Of a DNA stretch of 64,000 nucleotides, positions 8,799 through 17,084 are shown piece by piece. Source of the DNA: Gordonia westfalica (GTDB taxonomy: Bacteria; Actinomycetota; Actinomycetes; Mycobacteriales; Mycobacteriaceae); the NCBI RefSeq assembly GCF_900105725.1, contig NZ_FNLM01000034.1, forward strand, positions 3,906,001 to 3,970,000, in the 5' to 3' direction. Both the position numbers and the translations under genes were made by a program. Position 1 is the first letter of the stretch, and every line of letters begins with the position of its first letter. The notes beneath the pieces are model-generated. The model saw nothing but the letters and a program-made list of their open reading frames with translations, made no database searches and was not told where the DNA came from.

Positions 8799-9976
8799 CG
8801 AGCACTCGACCGCAGGAGTTCCGGACCGAAGGTCTCGTAATGGATTCGGCTCTCCGCGACGTCGCGGCCGAGGAACTCCTCACGCATCGAGGACAGGAAT
8901 CCGGTGGGGCCACAGAGCATCACATTCGACTCGGGGTGCACCTCGACATTGTCCAGCGACATCTGGCCCACCCGGACCGAATCGGAGACGATGTGCGGCG
9001 AGGTGTTCTCGTACCACTGGATGAGCTGACCGGTCGGCAGCGAGTCCACCAGCGCGGCAAGCATTCCGCGATGCGGCTGGCGGTCGCGGGAACGGTCGGC
9101 GTGCAGGACCGTCACCGGTCGCGCGTCGCCCTTCTCCGCCAGCGCGGTCAGCAGGCCGATCACCGGCGTGCACCCGATCCCGGCCGAGGCCAACAGCAGC
9201 GGCGCGTCGTCGTCGGGCAGGACGAGATCGCCGAACGGAGTGCTGACCCGCAGGGTGTCGCCCTCGAAGACGTTCTCGTGCAGATGGGCCGAGACCTCAC
9301 CCGCGAGCTTGACGCTGAAGCGCCACCGGGCGTCGGCGGGCGAGCCGGTCAGGCTGTACTGGCGAATCTGCTGGGCACCGTCGCGCAGCGAAACCTGAAC
9401 CGAGATGTACTGGCCGGGACGAAACTTCGGGAGATCGCCGTCGTCGGCGGCGAGCGTGAGGGCGATCGTGTCCGGCGAGACCTGGACGCGGTCGGTGACC
9501 CTCACCTCGCGCCACACCTGGCCGGGTTCGACACCCGCGGCGGCATAAAGGTCGGCTTCGGAGGTGATGAGCAGGTCCGCCATGTCCCAGTACAGCTGGT
9601 CCCAGGCGTCGGCGACCTCGGGCGTGACGGCGTCGCCGAGGACCTCCACGATGGCGGCGAACAGGTGCTGGTGGACGACCTTGTACTGATCTGCGGTGAC
9701 GCCCAGCGAGGCATGCTTGTGCGCGATCCGATCCAGGATGAACCGTTGACGCCGGATGTCGGGCTCGAGCTGGAGACGCGCGAACGCGGCGACCGAGCCG
9801 GCGAGGGCCTGCGGCTGTTCCCCGGACTTCTGGTGGGTCCGGTTGAACATGTTGTCCAGCAGGGTCGGATGCGCGTCGAACAATCCGCGGTAGAACCGCG
9901 GGGTGATCTCCGGAAGAGCTCCTTCGACGGCAGGCAGGGTCGCCGCGAGAGTGGCGCGTTGGGTGTCGGACAGCAT
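8795..9976 (-). CDS. hmp: Flavohaemoprotein / nitric oxide dioxygenase
   Basis: The 393-residue protein consists of an N-terminal globin domain (residues 1-140; FNRTHQKSGEQPQALAGSVAAFA and the proximal-His segment DRIAHKHASLGVTADQY) followed by a ferredoxin-reductase module with an FAD motif (RQYSLTGSP) and an NAD-binding segment (LLLASAGIGCTPVIGLL). It converts NO and O2 to nitrate using NAD(P)H. The start MLSDTQ at 9976 is chosen because AAAGGAG lies six bases upstream. It lies 14 bases after nsrR and is coupled to the downstream membrane-protein gene, forming a three-gene operon under one NsrR-type operator. Confidence 0.93.
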   Translation of the reverse strand: MLSDTQRATLAATLPAVEGALPEITPRFYRGLFDAHPTLLDNMFNRTHQKSGEQPQALAGSVAAFARLQLEPDIRRQRFILDRIAHKHASLGVTADQYKVVHQHLFAAIVEVLGDAVTPEVADAWDQLYWDMADLLITSEADLYAAAGVEPGQVWREVRVTDRVQVSPDTIALTLAADDGDLPKFRPGQYISVQVSLRDGAQQIRQYSLTGSPADARWRFSVKLAGEVSAHLHENVFEGDTLRVSTPFGDLVLPDDDAPLLLASAGIGCTPVIGLLTALAEKGDARPVTVLHADRSRDRQPHRGMLAALVDSLPTGQLIQWYENTSPHIVSDSVRVGQMSLDNVEVHPESNVMLCGPTGFLSSMREEFLGRDVAESRIHYETFGPELLRSSAR

Positions 9977-9990
9977 GAGAACTCCTTTGT

Positions 9991-10512
9991 TCACTTGCTC
10001 ATCGGGTGAGATTCTCCGGCGTCTGGCCGGAAGTCGTTGTCACCGTGCGGGGGTCGCGTCGACAGCGACAGCAGCACCGCGGTCGTCGGCTCGCCGGCGA
10101 GGTCGGCGACGGTTTCCGAGTCGAGGCTGTCGTAGAAGGCGGCGACCGCGCGGGCGAGTGCTCCTCGGAGATGACACCCGCGGCGGAGCGGGCACGGCTG
10201 CGGACCTTCGCAGTCGACGACCTCCCCGTCACCTTCGAGGGATCGGGCGAGCCAGCCCACGCGCGCTTGTCGTCCGAGATCGGTGATGGTCAGACCACCG
10301 GCCCGACCACGGCGCGCGTGGACGACGCCCATCTCCGACAGCCTGCCGACGACTTTGGCGACATGCGTGTACGGGACGGCGAGCTCCGCCGCGAGATCCT
10401 TCGTGGTGAGAGATGTTGCAGCCCCCGGCTGTTCACCGACCGACTGTTCACCGGCGGCGGCGAGTCGCATCACGACCCGGAGGCCGATGTCGGTGAAGCG
10501 TGTCAGCTGCAT
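9991..10512 (-). CDS. nsrR: Rrf2-family nitric oxide-sensing repressor NsrR
   Basis: The 173-residue product starts MQLTRFTDIGLRVVMRLA, the Rrf2 winged-helix signature. Three cysteines in DCEGPQPCPLRRGC are spaced C-x5-C-x5-C exactly as in NsrR iron-sulfur repressors, where they hold an Fe-S cluster that NO destroys, releasing DNA. The gene directly precedes hmp on the same strand, and a perfect long palindrome lies just upstream of its start, so autoregulation plus control of hmp is expected. The C-terminal 30 residues are polar and variable. Confidence 0.9.
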   Translation of the reverse strand: MQLTRFTDIGLRVVMRLAAAGEQSVGEQPGAATSLTTKDLAAELAVPYTHVAKVVGRLSEMGVVHARRGRAGGLTITDLGRQARVGWLARSLEGDGEVVDCEGPQPCPLRRGCHLRGALARAVAAFYDSLDSETVADLAGEPTTAVLLSLSTRPPHGDNDFRPDAGESHPMSK

Positions 10513-10524
10513 GCGGCAAGTGAA

Positions 10525-10557
10525 CCATAAATTGGTATGCCTGATACCAATTTATGG
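10525..10557. promoter_or_regulatory. Perfect 14-5-14 palindrome, predicted NsrR operator
   Basis: CCATAAATTGGTAT (10525-10538), spacer GCCTG, then its exact reverse complement (10544-10557). It sits 13-45 bases before the nsrR start codon, is the only AT-rich stretch nearby and fits an Rrf2-dimer site controlling nsrR-hmp. Confidence 0.8.
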
Positions 10558-10570
10558 GACGTGTTCTAGC

Positions 10571-11335
10571 TCACTCGGCCGTTGCGGCGTCGAACGTACG
10601 CACCCGCATACCGAGGGCCTGTGCGCGGCGAATCATGCTGCGCGCGTTGTCGATCGCGGCGCACCCGGGATCGTTGTTGAAGTACACGTAGACGTCGCAC
10701 TCGTCGTCGAACATGTCACGCAAACGTCGCAGCCGGCTGTCGATGGCGCGGATCCCGTAACTCATCGGGCGACGAGCCGTGCCATCGTGCATGCGTAGAT
10801 ACCCGAAGTCGGCGGTCCGCCACAGCGGGGTGAGGATTCGACTCTTGCGATCGGCCCAGCACAGCGCGGCGTTGTGGCGCTCTAGAACGTCGCGCACCTG
10901 GTCGGTCCACCAGGATTCGTGACGTGGCTCGACGGCGATCTGGACACTCGGCGGGAAGAGCTTCAGGGTCTCGGCGAGGGCGTCGGGTTGTGCTCGGAGG
11001 TTCGGCGGCAGTTGCAGAAGGACGGGCCCGAGCTTGTCTCCGAGGCCGGAGGCGCGGTCGAGGAAGCGTTCGACCGGTTCGGCAGGTTCCTTCAGCCGCT
11101 TCACGTGCGTCAGGTAGCGGCTCATCTTCGCGGCCATTCGGAAGTCGGCGGGCACCGACGCGGCCCAGTTCTCGAACGCCGTCTTCTCCGGCAGGCGGTA
11201 GAAGGTGTTGTTCACCTCGGCCGTCGTGAACCGTTCCGCGTAGTAGTTCAACCACTCCCGCTGCGGGAGCTTCTGCGGGTAGAACGCCCCGCGCCAGTCC
11301 TTGTACTGCCAGCTGGAGGTTCCGATGTGGAGCAT
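10571..11335 (-). CDS. DUF72-family TIM-barrel protein
   Basis: From ATG 11335, after GAGGTGA, the product is 254 residues. MLHIGTSSWQYKDWRGAFYP, the EVNNTFYRLPEKTAFENWA segment and the C-terminal VYVYFNNDPGCAAIDNA stretch are hallmark motifs of the DUF72 (YecE) family, which folds as a TIM barrel and has no established reaction. The length matches the family. The frame stays open upstream to 11674, but that extension is Arg-rich and lacks family similarity. The gene reads toward nsrR with the palindrome between them. Confidence 0.85.
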   Translation of the reverse strand: MLHIGTSSWQYKDWRGAFYPQKLPQREWLNYYAERFTTAEVNNTFYRLPEKTAFENWAASVPADFRMAAKMSRYLTHVKRLKEPAEPVERFLDRASGLGDKLGPVLLQLPPNLRAQPDALAETLKLFPPSVQIAVEPRHESWWTDQVRDVLERHNAALCWADRKSRILTPLWRTADFGYLRMHDGTARRPMSYGIRAIDSRLRRLRDMFDDECDVYVYFNNDPGCAAIDNARSMIRRAQALGMRVRTFDAATAE

Positions 11336-11707
11336 CGGGTTCACCTCGGGCCGCGTGCCGACGCGGTCGGCTCGACACGCTCGTCCGTTGGTCGCACGCC
11401 CGTGGTGGAAATCACCAGAAGCACGTACCCGCGTTCGGCATGGGCCAATCGCCGCCGGTGAGGCACCGCCGGCAGGGCGCGTTCCTCGATCGTGGTCATT
11501 TCCGTTGACAGAGTCGCATCGGCACGCGAACATCTGGTTCATGCATCTGTTCGTGTCGTCGCCCGCTGGGCGTGAGGAGGTCGTCGGCGTCGTGCGCGCC
11601 GACGGTTGAGGAACCTGCCCCGAACGGCGCGAGTACCGCATCCGCGGACCGCGCCGGTCGTCGTGTGCCCTCAATCCCTCTTACGACACCCGAGGTGTTC
11701 TTCTTTC
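11336..11707. other. 372-bp divergent intergenic region
   Basis: It separates the DUF72 gene (minus) from the FBP gene (plus). I see no gene. A short inverted repeat (CGTCGGCG...CGCCGACG, 11581-11603) is present. Promoters for both flanking genes are presumably here, but no confident -10/-35 pair was recognised. Confidence 0.4.
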
Positions 11708-12202
11708 ATGCATGCCCTGACCGAGTCCGAGATCCGTGGATCCTTCGTCAATGCGTCCGTCCGCGAACGCAAGTCACTCGTCCTTCCGCCCGGCTTCAAG
11801 GAATTGAACTGGGAAAGAATGGATTTCGTCGGATGGCGGGATCCGAAGCAGCCGATGGTCGGCTACGTCGTCATCCCGACCGACGATGATCCCGTCGGCA
11901 TCATGCTCCGGCTGGGCGGACGCCAGCCGCGCAAGCGCCCGCTGTGTTCGTTCTGCGAGGACGTCCTGCTGCCCAACGACGTCGCCTTCTTCAGCGCCAA
12001 GCTCGCCGGTGCCCCCGGCCGCAATGGCGACACCGTCGGCACCCTGATCTGCTCGAACTTCGAGTGCTCGAAGAACGTCCGGATGAAGCCGCCGCCGGTC
12101 TTCGGTGGCCACGACCCGGAAGCCGTTCGGCGGCAGCGGATCGAGTCGTTGCGAACACGCCTCGACGGCTTCGCCGGGCGCGTGGTCGGCACGTCGAGAT
12201 AG
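11708..12202 (+). CDS. FBP/FusB-like EF-G-binding zinc-finger protein
   Basis: The 164-residue product has an N-terminal helical part and a C-terminal treble-clef-like zinc site: CSFCED (about residues 79-84) and ICSNFECSKNVR supply four cysteines. This is the layout of the FBP C-terminal domain, related to FusB/FusC proteins that bind elongation factor G and rescue it from fusidic acid. The start MHALTESEIRGSF is chosen because family members begin close to this LTE.EIR segment. Whether it gives fusidic acid resistance cannot be told from sequence. A bidirectional hairpin follows. Confidence 0.8.
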   Translation: MHALTESEIRGSFVNASVRERKSLVLPPGFKELNWERMDFVGWRDPKQPMVGYVVIPTDDDPVGIMLRLGGRQPRKRPLCSFCEDVLLPNDVAFFSAKLAGAPGRNGDTVGTLICSNFECSKNVRMKPPPVFGGHDPEAVRRQRIESLRTRLDGFAGRVVGTSR

Positions 12203-12246
12203 ACGACGCTCTCAGCGTCTCCGCCTGACGACGGCCGGCTCACGCC

Positions 12247-12282
12247 GAGGACCCCACTCCGCAAGTGCGGAATGGGGTCCTC
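12247..12282. terminator. Bidirectional hairpin between convergent genes
   Basis: GAGGACCCCA-CTCCGC pairs with GCGGAA-TGGGGTCCTC around an AAGT loop, with one mismatch. It lies between the FBP gene (ends 12202) and the exported-protein gene (ends 12312). Confidence 0.75.
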
Positions 12283-12311
12283 GAGGTGAGAGGTCGGGCG
12301 GTCTGGAGAGG

Positions 12312-12971
12312 CTACTTCTTCTTCGGCGGGGCATTGCGCAACTGGATGAAGGGCTGGGCGTTGGCGATGGCCGAGCCGAGTCCGCCGATGGCGGTTCCGC
12401 CCAGCGACGCAGCCGAACCCAGCAGGATCGCGCCGCCGATGCAGCCGGCGACGGGGCCGGCTCCGAAGAGCAGGGCCACCGGGGCGGAGACGACGCCCGC
12501 GGCGACGGCGCCGAACAGACAACCACCGACCAGTCCCGTTGCCGCGCCGAGGAACCCGCCCACACTCGCGGTCAGGCCGATGTTGTCCTTCACACCGGCG
12601 ACCGCGGCCTGCAGGTCGACATTGTGACGAACCGGTTGGAAGCGGGTGGCCAGCGGCGAGGTGTTCACCGTCAGGGTGGCCGACCGTCCGTGCACATCGG
12701 CATCCACCGGATGGGTGAAGTCGTCGACGGCCAGGGTTAGCGGGATGGACTCCACGTCGTGTCCGTTGCGGTCGCGGAGGACGAGCTGACCACCGTCCTC
12801 GACGAATGAACCGGTGTCGGTGGAGACGACGACGCTCGAGTCGTGCCGATCCACCTTCCACTGGGTACTGACCGGGCCTGCGGTGTCGGCGTAGGCGGTA
12901 CCGGTGGCCACGCCCATGGACGCGATCACCATCGCTGCTGTGGCGAGGATCTTGTTGAAATCCCGCGCCAA
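12312..12971 (-). CDS. Exported glycine/alanine-rich protein with signal peptide
   Basis: With TTG 12971 as start the product is 219 residues and begins MARDFNKILATAAMVIASMG, a classic signal peptide with an AYA-D cleavage site near residue 28. ATG 12932 is an alternative that would lose the charged n-region. A beta-rich part with VDRHDSSVVVSTDTGSF and LVLRDRNGHDVESIPLTL is followed by a hydrophobic Gly/Ala segment (about residues 135-200, containing two Cys), and the protein ends NAPPKKK. Similar unnamed envelope proteins with a glycine-zipper-like C-terminus are common in Gordonia and Rhodococcus. Function is unknown. Confidence 0.7.
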   Translation of the reverse strand: MARDFNKILATAAMVIASMGVATGTAYADTAGPVSTQWKVDRHDSSVVVSTDTGSFVEDGGQLVLRDRNGHDVESIPLTLAVDDFTHPVDADVHGRSATLTVNTSPLATRFQPVRHNVDLQAAVAGVKDNIGLTASVGGFLGAATGLVGGCLFGAVAAGVVSAPVALLFGAGPVAGCIGGAILLGSAASLGGTAIGGLGSAIANAQPFIQLRNAPPKKK

Positions 12972-13014
12972 CGGAGTTCCGGGCAACTCGAGTCGGCAAA
13001 CCCACCACAGATCG

Positions 13015-13048
13015 GCAGAATCACCACCCGCGTGGGTGGTGATTCTGC
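13015..13048. repeat. Perfect 15-bp inverted repeat with 4-base loop
   Basis: GCAGAATCACCACCC (13015-13029), loop GCGT, then its exact complement. It lies 44 bases upstream of the exported-protein start and downstream of tRNA-Leu. It could be a second terminator or an operator. There is no flanking T-run. Confidence 0.6.
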
Positions 13049-13074
13049 GGAAAAAGGGTGGGTTTGGAGAAATG

Positions 13075-13108
13075 AAAAAGGCCGGACCGCGTCTCCGCGA
13101 TCCGGCCT
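13075..13108 (-). terminator. Rho-independent terminator of tRNA-Leu
   Basis: On the minus strand GGCCGGA...TCCGGCC forms a stem followed by TTTTT. It lies 10 bases beyond the tRNA 3' end. Confidence 0.8.
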
Positions 13109-13117
13109 CTGTCACCG

Positions 13118-13203
13118 TGGTGGGCGAAGGGGGACTTGAACCCCCACGTCCCGAAGGACACTGGCACCTGAAGCCAGCGCGTCTGCCATTCCGCCACTCG
13201 CCC
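13118..13203 (-). tRNA. tRNA-Leu (anticodon CAG)
   Basis: The 86-nt cloverleaf on the minus strand begins GGGCGAGTGGCGGAATGG, has anticodon stem CTGGC/GCCAG around TTCAGGT (CAG), a long class-II variable arm (TGTCCTTCGGGACG), the T-loop GGTTCAAGTCC, discriminator A and an encoded CCA. Confidence 0.95.
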
Positions 13204-13480
13204 GTGGCCGCCGAGAATTCCGGCGGGCATGTCGTCGAACTGGTTTCGTCCGGCGACTGGACGACGATAGCAGCACCCCGCCCCTACTACAAAACCCGGG
13301 TACCCGCGGGAGTTCGGACGGCCCGTGAGCTGCGGCACCAGTGACTGGCCAGACCCATGGGACAGGTGTTACACACGATGAACCAGTTGTCGCGGTGGCA
13401 CAGTTGTCCGTTCTTGTCGCTATCATCAAACAAGGCCATATGCACGGCGACACGCTCTAAAGCCGCGGAAGGAGGTCTCG

Positions 13481-14869
13481 GTGGGGATCCTGCAACGAAT
13501 TGAACGCAAGCTCGAAGGTGCTGTTGACGACGGCTTTGCGCGAGTTTTCGGTGGTCAGGTGGCCCCCCAGGAGATCGAGAACGGCCTCGCGCGTGAAGCC
13601 GAGGAGTCGCTGGAAAACCTCGGCGACGGCACCGTCCTTGCGGCCAACAGCTACACGTTGCTGTTGAGTCCGACCGATCATGAGCACATCGCTGCGGAAT
13701 ACGAACTGAACCGCAAGACTTTCTCGAAGCATTTGGAACACTTCATCAAGGACAACGGATGGCAGACGTACGGCACGGTCGTCGTAGAGTTCGACCAATC
13801 GCCATCCCTGCACACCGGGATCTTCCGTGCGCGCGGCACGGTTAACCCTGACGCGCGGCCCCGCCCGGTGCCGTCGCGTTCGGAGCAACCACACGGCGCA
13901 CCACCGAAGGCCCCCCACCCACCGGCCGGTCCCCCGGCCCCGATTCCTCGCCAGGCCTCACAAGCTTTCCAAGCCGACGCCCTCGACCAAGGAGCCCCCA
14001 AGATGACTCAGAACCCCGGATACGACCAGCGCAGGGGCGCCGATCCCGCTTACGACAAGCAGGCCTACGAGCAGCAGGGCTATGACCAGTACGGCCAGGG
14101 CGCCGGGCAGCAGGGCTACGGACAACAGGGCTACGACCAGTACGGTCAGCAGCCCGGTTACGAGCAGGGCGGCTACGAACAGGGTTACGACCAGCAGGCC
14201 TACGGACAGCAGCCCGCCGGCTACGAACAGCAGGGTTACGGGCAGCAGGGCTACGACCAGGGCTACGGCCAGCAGCCCGGCTACGAGCAGCAGGCCTACG
14301 GACAGCAGCCCGGCTACGGCCAGGGATACGAGCAGCAGGCGTACGGACAGCAGCCCGCCGGCTACGAACAGCAGGGATACGGCCAGCAGCCCGGCTACGA
14401 GCAGCAGGGTTATGGACAGCAGGGCTACGGCCAGCAGCCCGGCTACGAGCAGGGTTACGGCCAGCAGGGCTACGACCAGGGCTACGCGCAGCAGGGCTAC
14501 GGGCAGCAGCCCGCCGCCTACGACTACCAGGGTGGCTACGACCAGGGTTACGGCGCCGGACGACCCGCTGCGGGCTACGCCCCGACGGCGATCACCCTGC
14601 TCCTCGAGGACGGCAGCAACCGCACCTTCCAGCTGCATGAGGGCTCCAACGTGATCGGCCGCGGCCAGGACGCGCAGTTCCGCCTGCCCGACACCGGTGT
14701 CTCGCGTCGCCACGTGGAGATCCGCTGGGACGGCACCACCGCGATGCTCACCGATCTGAACTCCACCAACGGCACAACCGTCAACGATCTGCAGGTCAAC
14801 ACCTGGGAACTCGCCGACGGCGACCGTATCCGGGTGGGACATTCCGACATCACCGTCCGGTTCCAGTAG
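13481..14869 (+). CDS. fhaA: FhaA: DUF3662 + low-complexity + FHA-domain protein
   Basis: The 462-residue product starts at GTG 13481 after GGAAGGAGG. Residues 1-115 form the DUF3662/FhaA N-terminal domain ([25 protein letters not shown]). Residues about 180-360 are a Tyr/Gly/Gln low-complexity tract made of YGQQ, YEQQ and YDQ units. Residues about 375-462 form an FHA domain with the phosphothreonine-binding pattern [12 protein letters not shown]...SRRHVEI...NSTNGT. In mycobacteria FhaA binds kinase-phosphorylated partners (PknA/PknB, the MurJ pseudokinase) and localises at growth sites. It is the first gene of the fhaA-fhaB-pstP-rodA-pbpA-pknA-pknB cluster. Confidence 0.93.
   Translation: MGILQRIERKLEGAVDDGFARVFGGQVAPQEIENGLAREAEESLENLGDGTVLAANSYTLLLSPTDHEHIAAEYELNRKTFSKHLEHFIKDNGWQTYGTVVVEFDQSPSLHTGIFRARGTVNPDARPRPVPSRSEQPHGAPPKAPHPPAGPPAPIPRQASQAFQADALDQGAPKMTQNPGYDQRRGADPAYDKQAYEQQGYDQYGQGAGQQGYGQQGYDQYGQQPGYEQGGYEQGYDQQAYGQQPAGYEQQGYGQQGYDQGYGQQPGYEQQAYGQQPGYGQGYEQQAYGQQPAGYEQQGYGQQPGYEQQGYGQQGYGQQPGYEQGYGQQGYDQGYAQQGYGQQPAAYDYQGGYDQGYGAGRPAAGYAPTAITLLLEDGSNRTFQLHEGSNVIGRGQDAQFRLPDTGVSRRHVEIRWDGTTAMLTDLNSTNGTTVNDLQVNTWELADGDRIRVGHSDITVRFQ
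14050..14560 (+). repeat. In-frame Tyr/Gly/Gln tandem repeats inside fhaA
   Basis: Imperfect repeats of CAGCAGGGCTACGGA-like units encode serial [14 protein letters not shown] motifs with occasional Pro. No other residues of bulk occur over about 170 codons. Confidence 0.85.
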
Positions 14870-15123
14870 GCCCGGCAAGCGCCGGAGAGACGCCCCGCGG
14901 CACGGGGCGGCGGTCGTCGCTGATCAGAGGGATCGGATGGACCGTATCCGGGCGGTTGATACTGAACTGTCATATGTGAATGACCGGGTTCGCCGGAACT
15001 GCCCATAAGATGCACACGGGTCCGCCGGTTGCGATCGGCAATGAGATCGACACCCGCCCCCGGTACGGCTCTGCCGAGTACTACCGGACCGAGATGTGAC
15101 GGCGCTGGAGGTGAACGCAAGAC

Positions 15124-15588
15124 ATGCAGGGCTTGGTGCTGCAACTGACCCGTATCGGGTTCCTGCTGTTGCTGTGGTTGTTCGTCTTCGCCGTGATCCG
15201 GACCCTGCGCGCCGACATCGCGTCGGCCGGTGGCATGCGGATTCCGCGCTACTCGGGCGGCGCGGAGAAGCGTCGACGCGGCGGCGGGGTACGAGGCGCG
15301 GCGCGCTACCTGGTCGTGACGCACGGCGCGTTGGCCAACACCCGCATCAGCCTCGGTCAGCAGCCGGTGCTGCTCGGCCGTGCCGATGATTCGACCCTGG
15401 TCCTCACCGACGATTACGCCTCCGAACGTCACGCACGTCTCTCGCGGCGGGGTGACGACTGGTACGTCGAAGACCTCGGTTCGACCAACGGCACCTATCT
15501 CGACCGGTCCAAGGTGACGACTGCCGTCAAGGTCCCGCTGAACACGCCGATCCGCATCGGCAAGACCGTGATCGAGTTGCGCCCGTGA
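15124..15588 (+). CDS. fhaB: FhaB/FipA, membrane-anchored FHA-domain protein
   Basis: The 154-residue product has one N-terminal membrane helix (residues about 6-27, QLTRIGFLLLLWLFVFAVIR), a basic linker (EKRRRGGGVRG) and a C-terminal FHA domain (LLGRADDSTLVL...SERHARLSRR...GSTNGTYLD). In mycobacteria FhaB (FipA) is a substrate and adaptor of PknA/PknB that links FtsZ to FtsQ and cell-wall synthesis. It overlaps pstP by four bases (GTGA), so the two are coupled. The 254-bp gap to fhaA suggests its own promoter. Confidence 0.93.
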   Translation: MQGLVLQLTRIGFLLLLWLFVFAVIRTLRADIASAGGMRIPRYSGGAEKRRRGGGVRGAARYLVVTHGALANTRISLGQQPVLLGRADDSTLVLTDDYASERHARLSRRGDDWYVEDLGSTNGTYLDRSKVTTAVKVPLNTPIRIGKTVIELRP

Positions 15589-17084
15589 CACTTGTGTTGC
15601 GCTACATCGCGCGCAGCGACCGCGGTCTCGTCCGGTCCAACAACGAGGACTCCTTCTACGCCGGCCCGCGCCTGCTCGCACTCGCCGACGGCATGGGCGG
15701 ACACGCGGCAGGCGAGGTCGCCAGCCAACTCGTCATCCGCGCTCTCTCCGAACTCGACGAGGACGAGCCCGGCGGCGACCTGTTGAGTCACCTCGATCGC
15801 GCCACCCGGGCAGGCAACGAGGCCATCGCCGCACAGGTCCACGAGGCACCCGAACTCGACGGCATGGGCACCACCCTCACCGCCATCCTCTTCGCCGGCA
15901 GCCGAATCGGACTGTGCCACATCGGCGATTCACGCGGCTACATGTTCCGCGACGGTGTGCTCACCCAGATCACCCGCGACGACACCTTCGTGCAGACGCT
16001 CGTCGACGAAGGCCGGATCACCGCCGAACAGGCACACACGCACCCGCAGCGGTCGCTGATCATGCGGGCGCTGACCGGCGCCGAGGTCGAGCCGACGCTC
16101 ACCATGCGTGAGGCGCGCGCCGGCGACCGGTACATGCTCTGCAGCGACGGTCTCTCCGACGTCGTCAGCGAGGAGACCCTCGCCGAGACCCTCGGATCCA
16201 TCGCCGATCCGAAAGAGTGCGCCGACCGCCTCATCGAGCTCGCGCTGCGCGGCGGCGGACCGGACAACGTGACCGTCGTCCTCGCCGACGTCGTCGACAC
16301 GGAGTACGGCGACTCGCGCCCGATCGTCGGCGGCGCCGCCGGCGGCAACGAAGAGCACTACACCCCCGACCCCGCGACCGCTGCCGGGCGCGCCGCCGCG
16401 CTGCGTCCGCCGCCCGCCGAGCCGCAGCGTCCGACGGTGCTGACCGAGGACCACGAGCCGCACCAGCACAAGAGCACCTGGCGCCGGTGGCTTGCGGTCG
16501 GTGTCGTACTCGCCGTCGTCGTCGCACTGGTCGCCGGATTCTTCGTCGTCCGCTCGATCGTGGAGAGCAACTACTACGTGGCCGCCGACTCCGACGGCGA
16601 CGTCGTGATCCACCAGGGTTCGCCCGCCGACTTCCTGTTCGTGTCGATGAGCAAGCCGGTCACCCGCGTGTGCGTCGAGGACCTCGACCAGGAGAAGCCC
16701 ACCTACACCTTCATCCCGTACGACGGCACCTGCGAGGTCCCGCTCAACGTCGACGACCTGGTGTCCGGGCCGGCCCAGTCGGTCAAGAACGTGATGATCC
16801 GCGATCGCACCGCCGAGGAGATCGAAGGCGTGGTGACCAAGGAGCTCACCTTCCGCTGCGACAACGCTCCCTCGTCCACTCCCCCGCCTGCGCCGTCGTC
16901 GGCGACCCCGCCGCCCCCGGCGTCGAGTGTGCCGCCCGCTCCCCGGGCCACCGCCGGACCCACCGGGATCCCGCAGCGCGGCGCCACCGAGTCCGTGGCC
17001 CCGCCCGCGCCGGGCGCCGCACCCGCCGAGAAGCCAGCACCTCCACAGGACGCCGGTACCAGCTGCCGGCAGCAGGTGAGATGA
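15585..17084 (+). CDS. pstP: PstP, PP2C-family Ser/Thr phosphatase
   Basis: The 499-residue protein has a cytoplasmic PP2C domain (residues 1-235) with the metal motifs SNNEDSFY, ADGMGGHAAGE, GMGTTL, GDSRGYMF, CSDGLSDVV and GGPDNVTVV. A Pro/Ala-rich juxtamembrane linker follows, then one membrane helix (about 303-326, WLAVGVVLAVVVALVAGFFVV) and an extracytoplasmic domain with Cys pairs and a Pro-rich tail. It dephosphorylates PknA/PknB and their substrates. GTG 15585 overlaps the fhaB stop, and the stop overlaps rodA by four bases. Confidence 0.95.
   Translation: MTLVLRYIARSDRGLVRSNNEDSFYAGPRLLALADGMGGHAAGEVASQLVIRALSELDEDEPGGDLLSHLDRATRAGNEAIAAQVHEAPELDGMGTTLTAILFAGSRIGLCHIGDSRGYMFRDGVLTQITRDDTFVQTLVDEGRITAEQAHTHPQRSLIMRALTGAEVEPTLTMREARAGDRYMLCSDGLSDVVSEETLAETLGSIADPKECADRLIELALRGGGPDNVTVVLADVVDTEYGDSRPIVGGAAGGNEEHYTPDPATAAGRAAALRPPPAEPQRPTVLTEDHEPHQHKSTWRRWLAVGVVLAVVVALVAGFFVVRSIVESNYYVAADSDGDVVIHQGSPADFLFVSMSKPVTRVCVEDLDQEKPTYTFIPYDGTCEVPLNVDDLVSGPAQSVKNVMIRDRTAEEIEGVVTKELTFRCDNAPSSTPPPAPSSATPPPPASSVPPAPRATAGPTGIPQRGATESVAPPAPGAAPAEKPAPPQDAGTSCRQQVR

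Noticed and set aside
16217..17080. Upstream extension of the rodA frame into pstP
   Set aside because: The Arg/Ala-rich translation lacks similarity, while ATG 17081 gives a four-base overlap and the normal RodA N-terminus.
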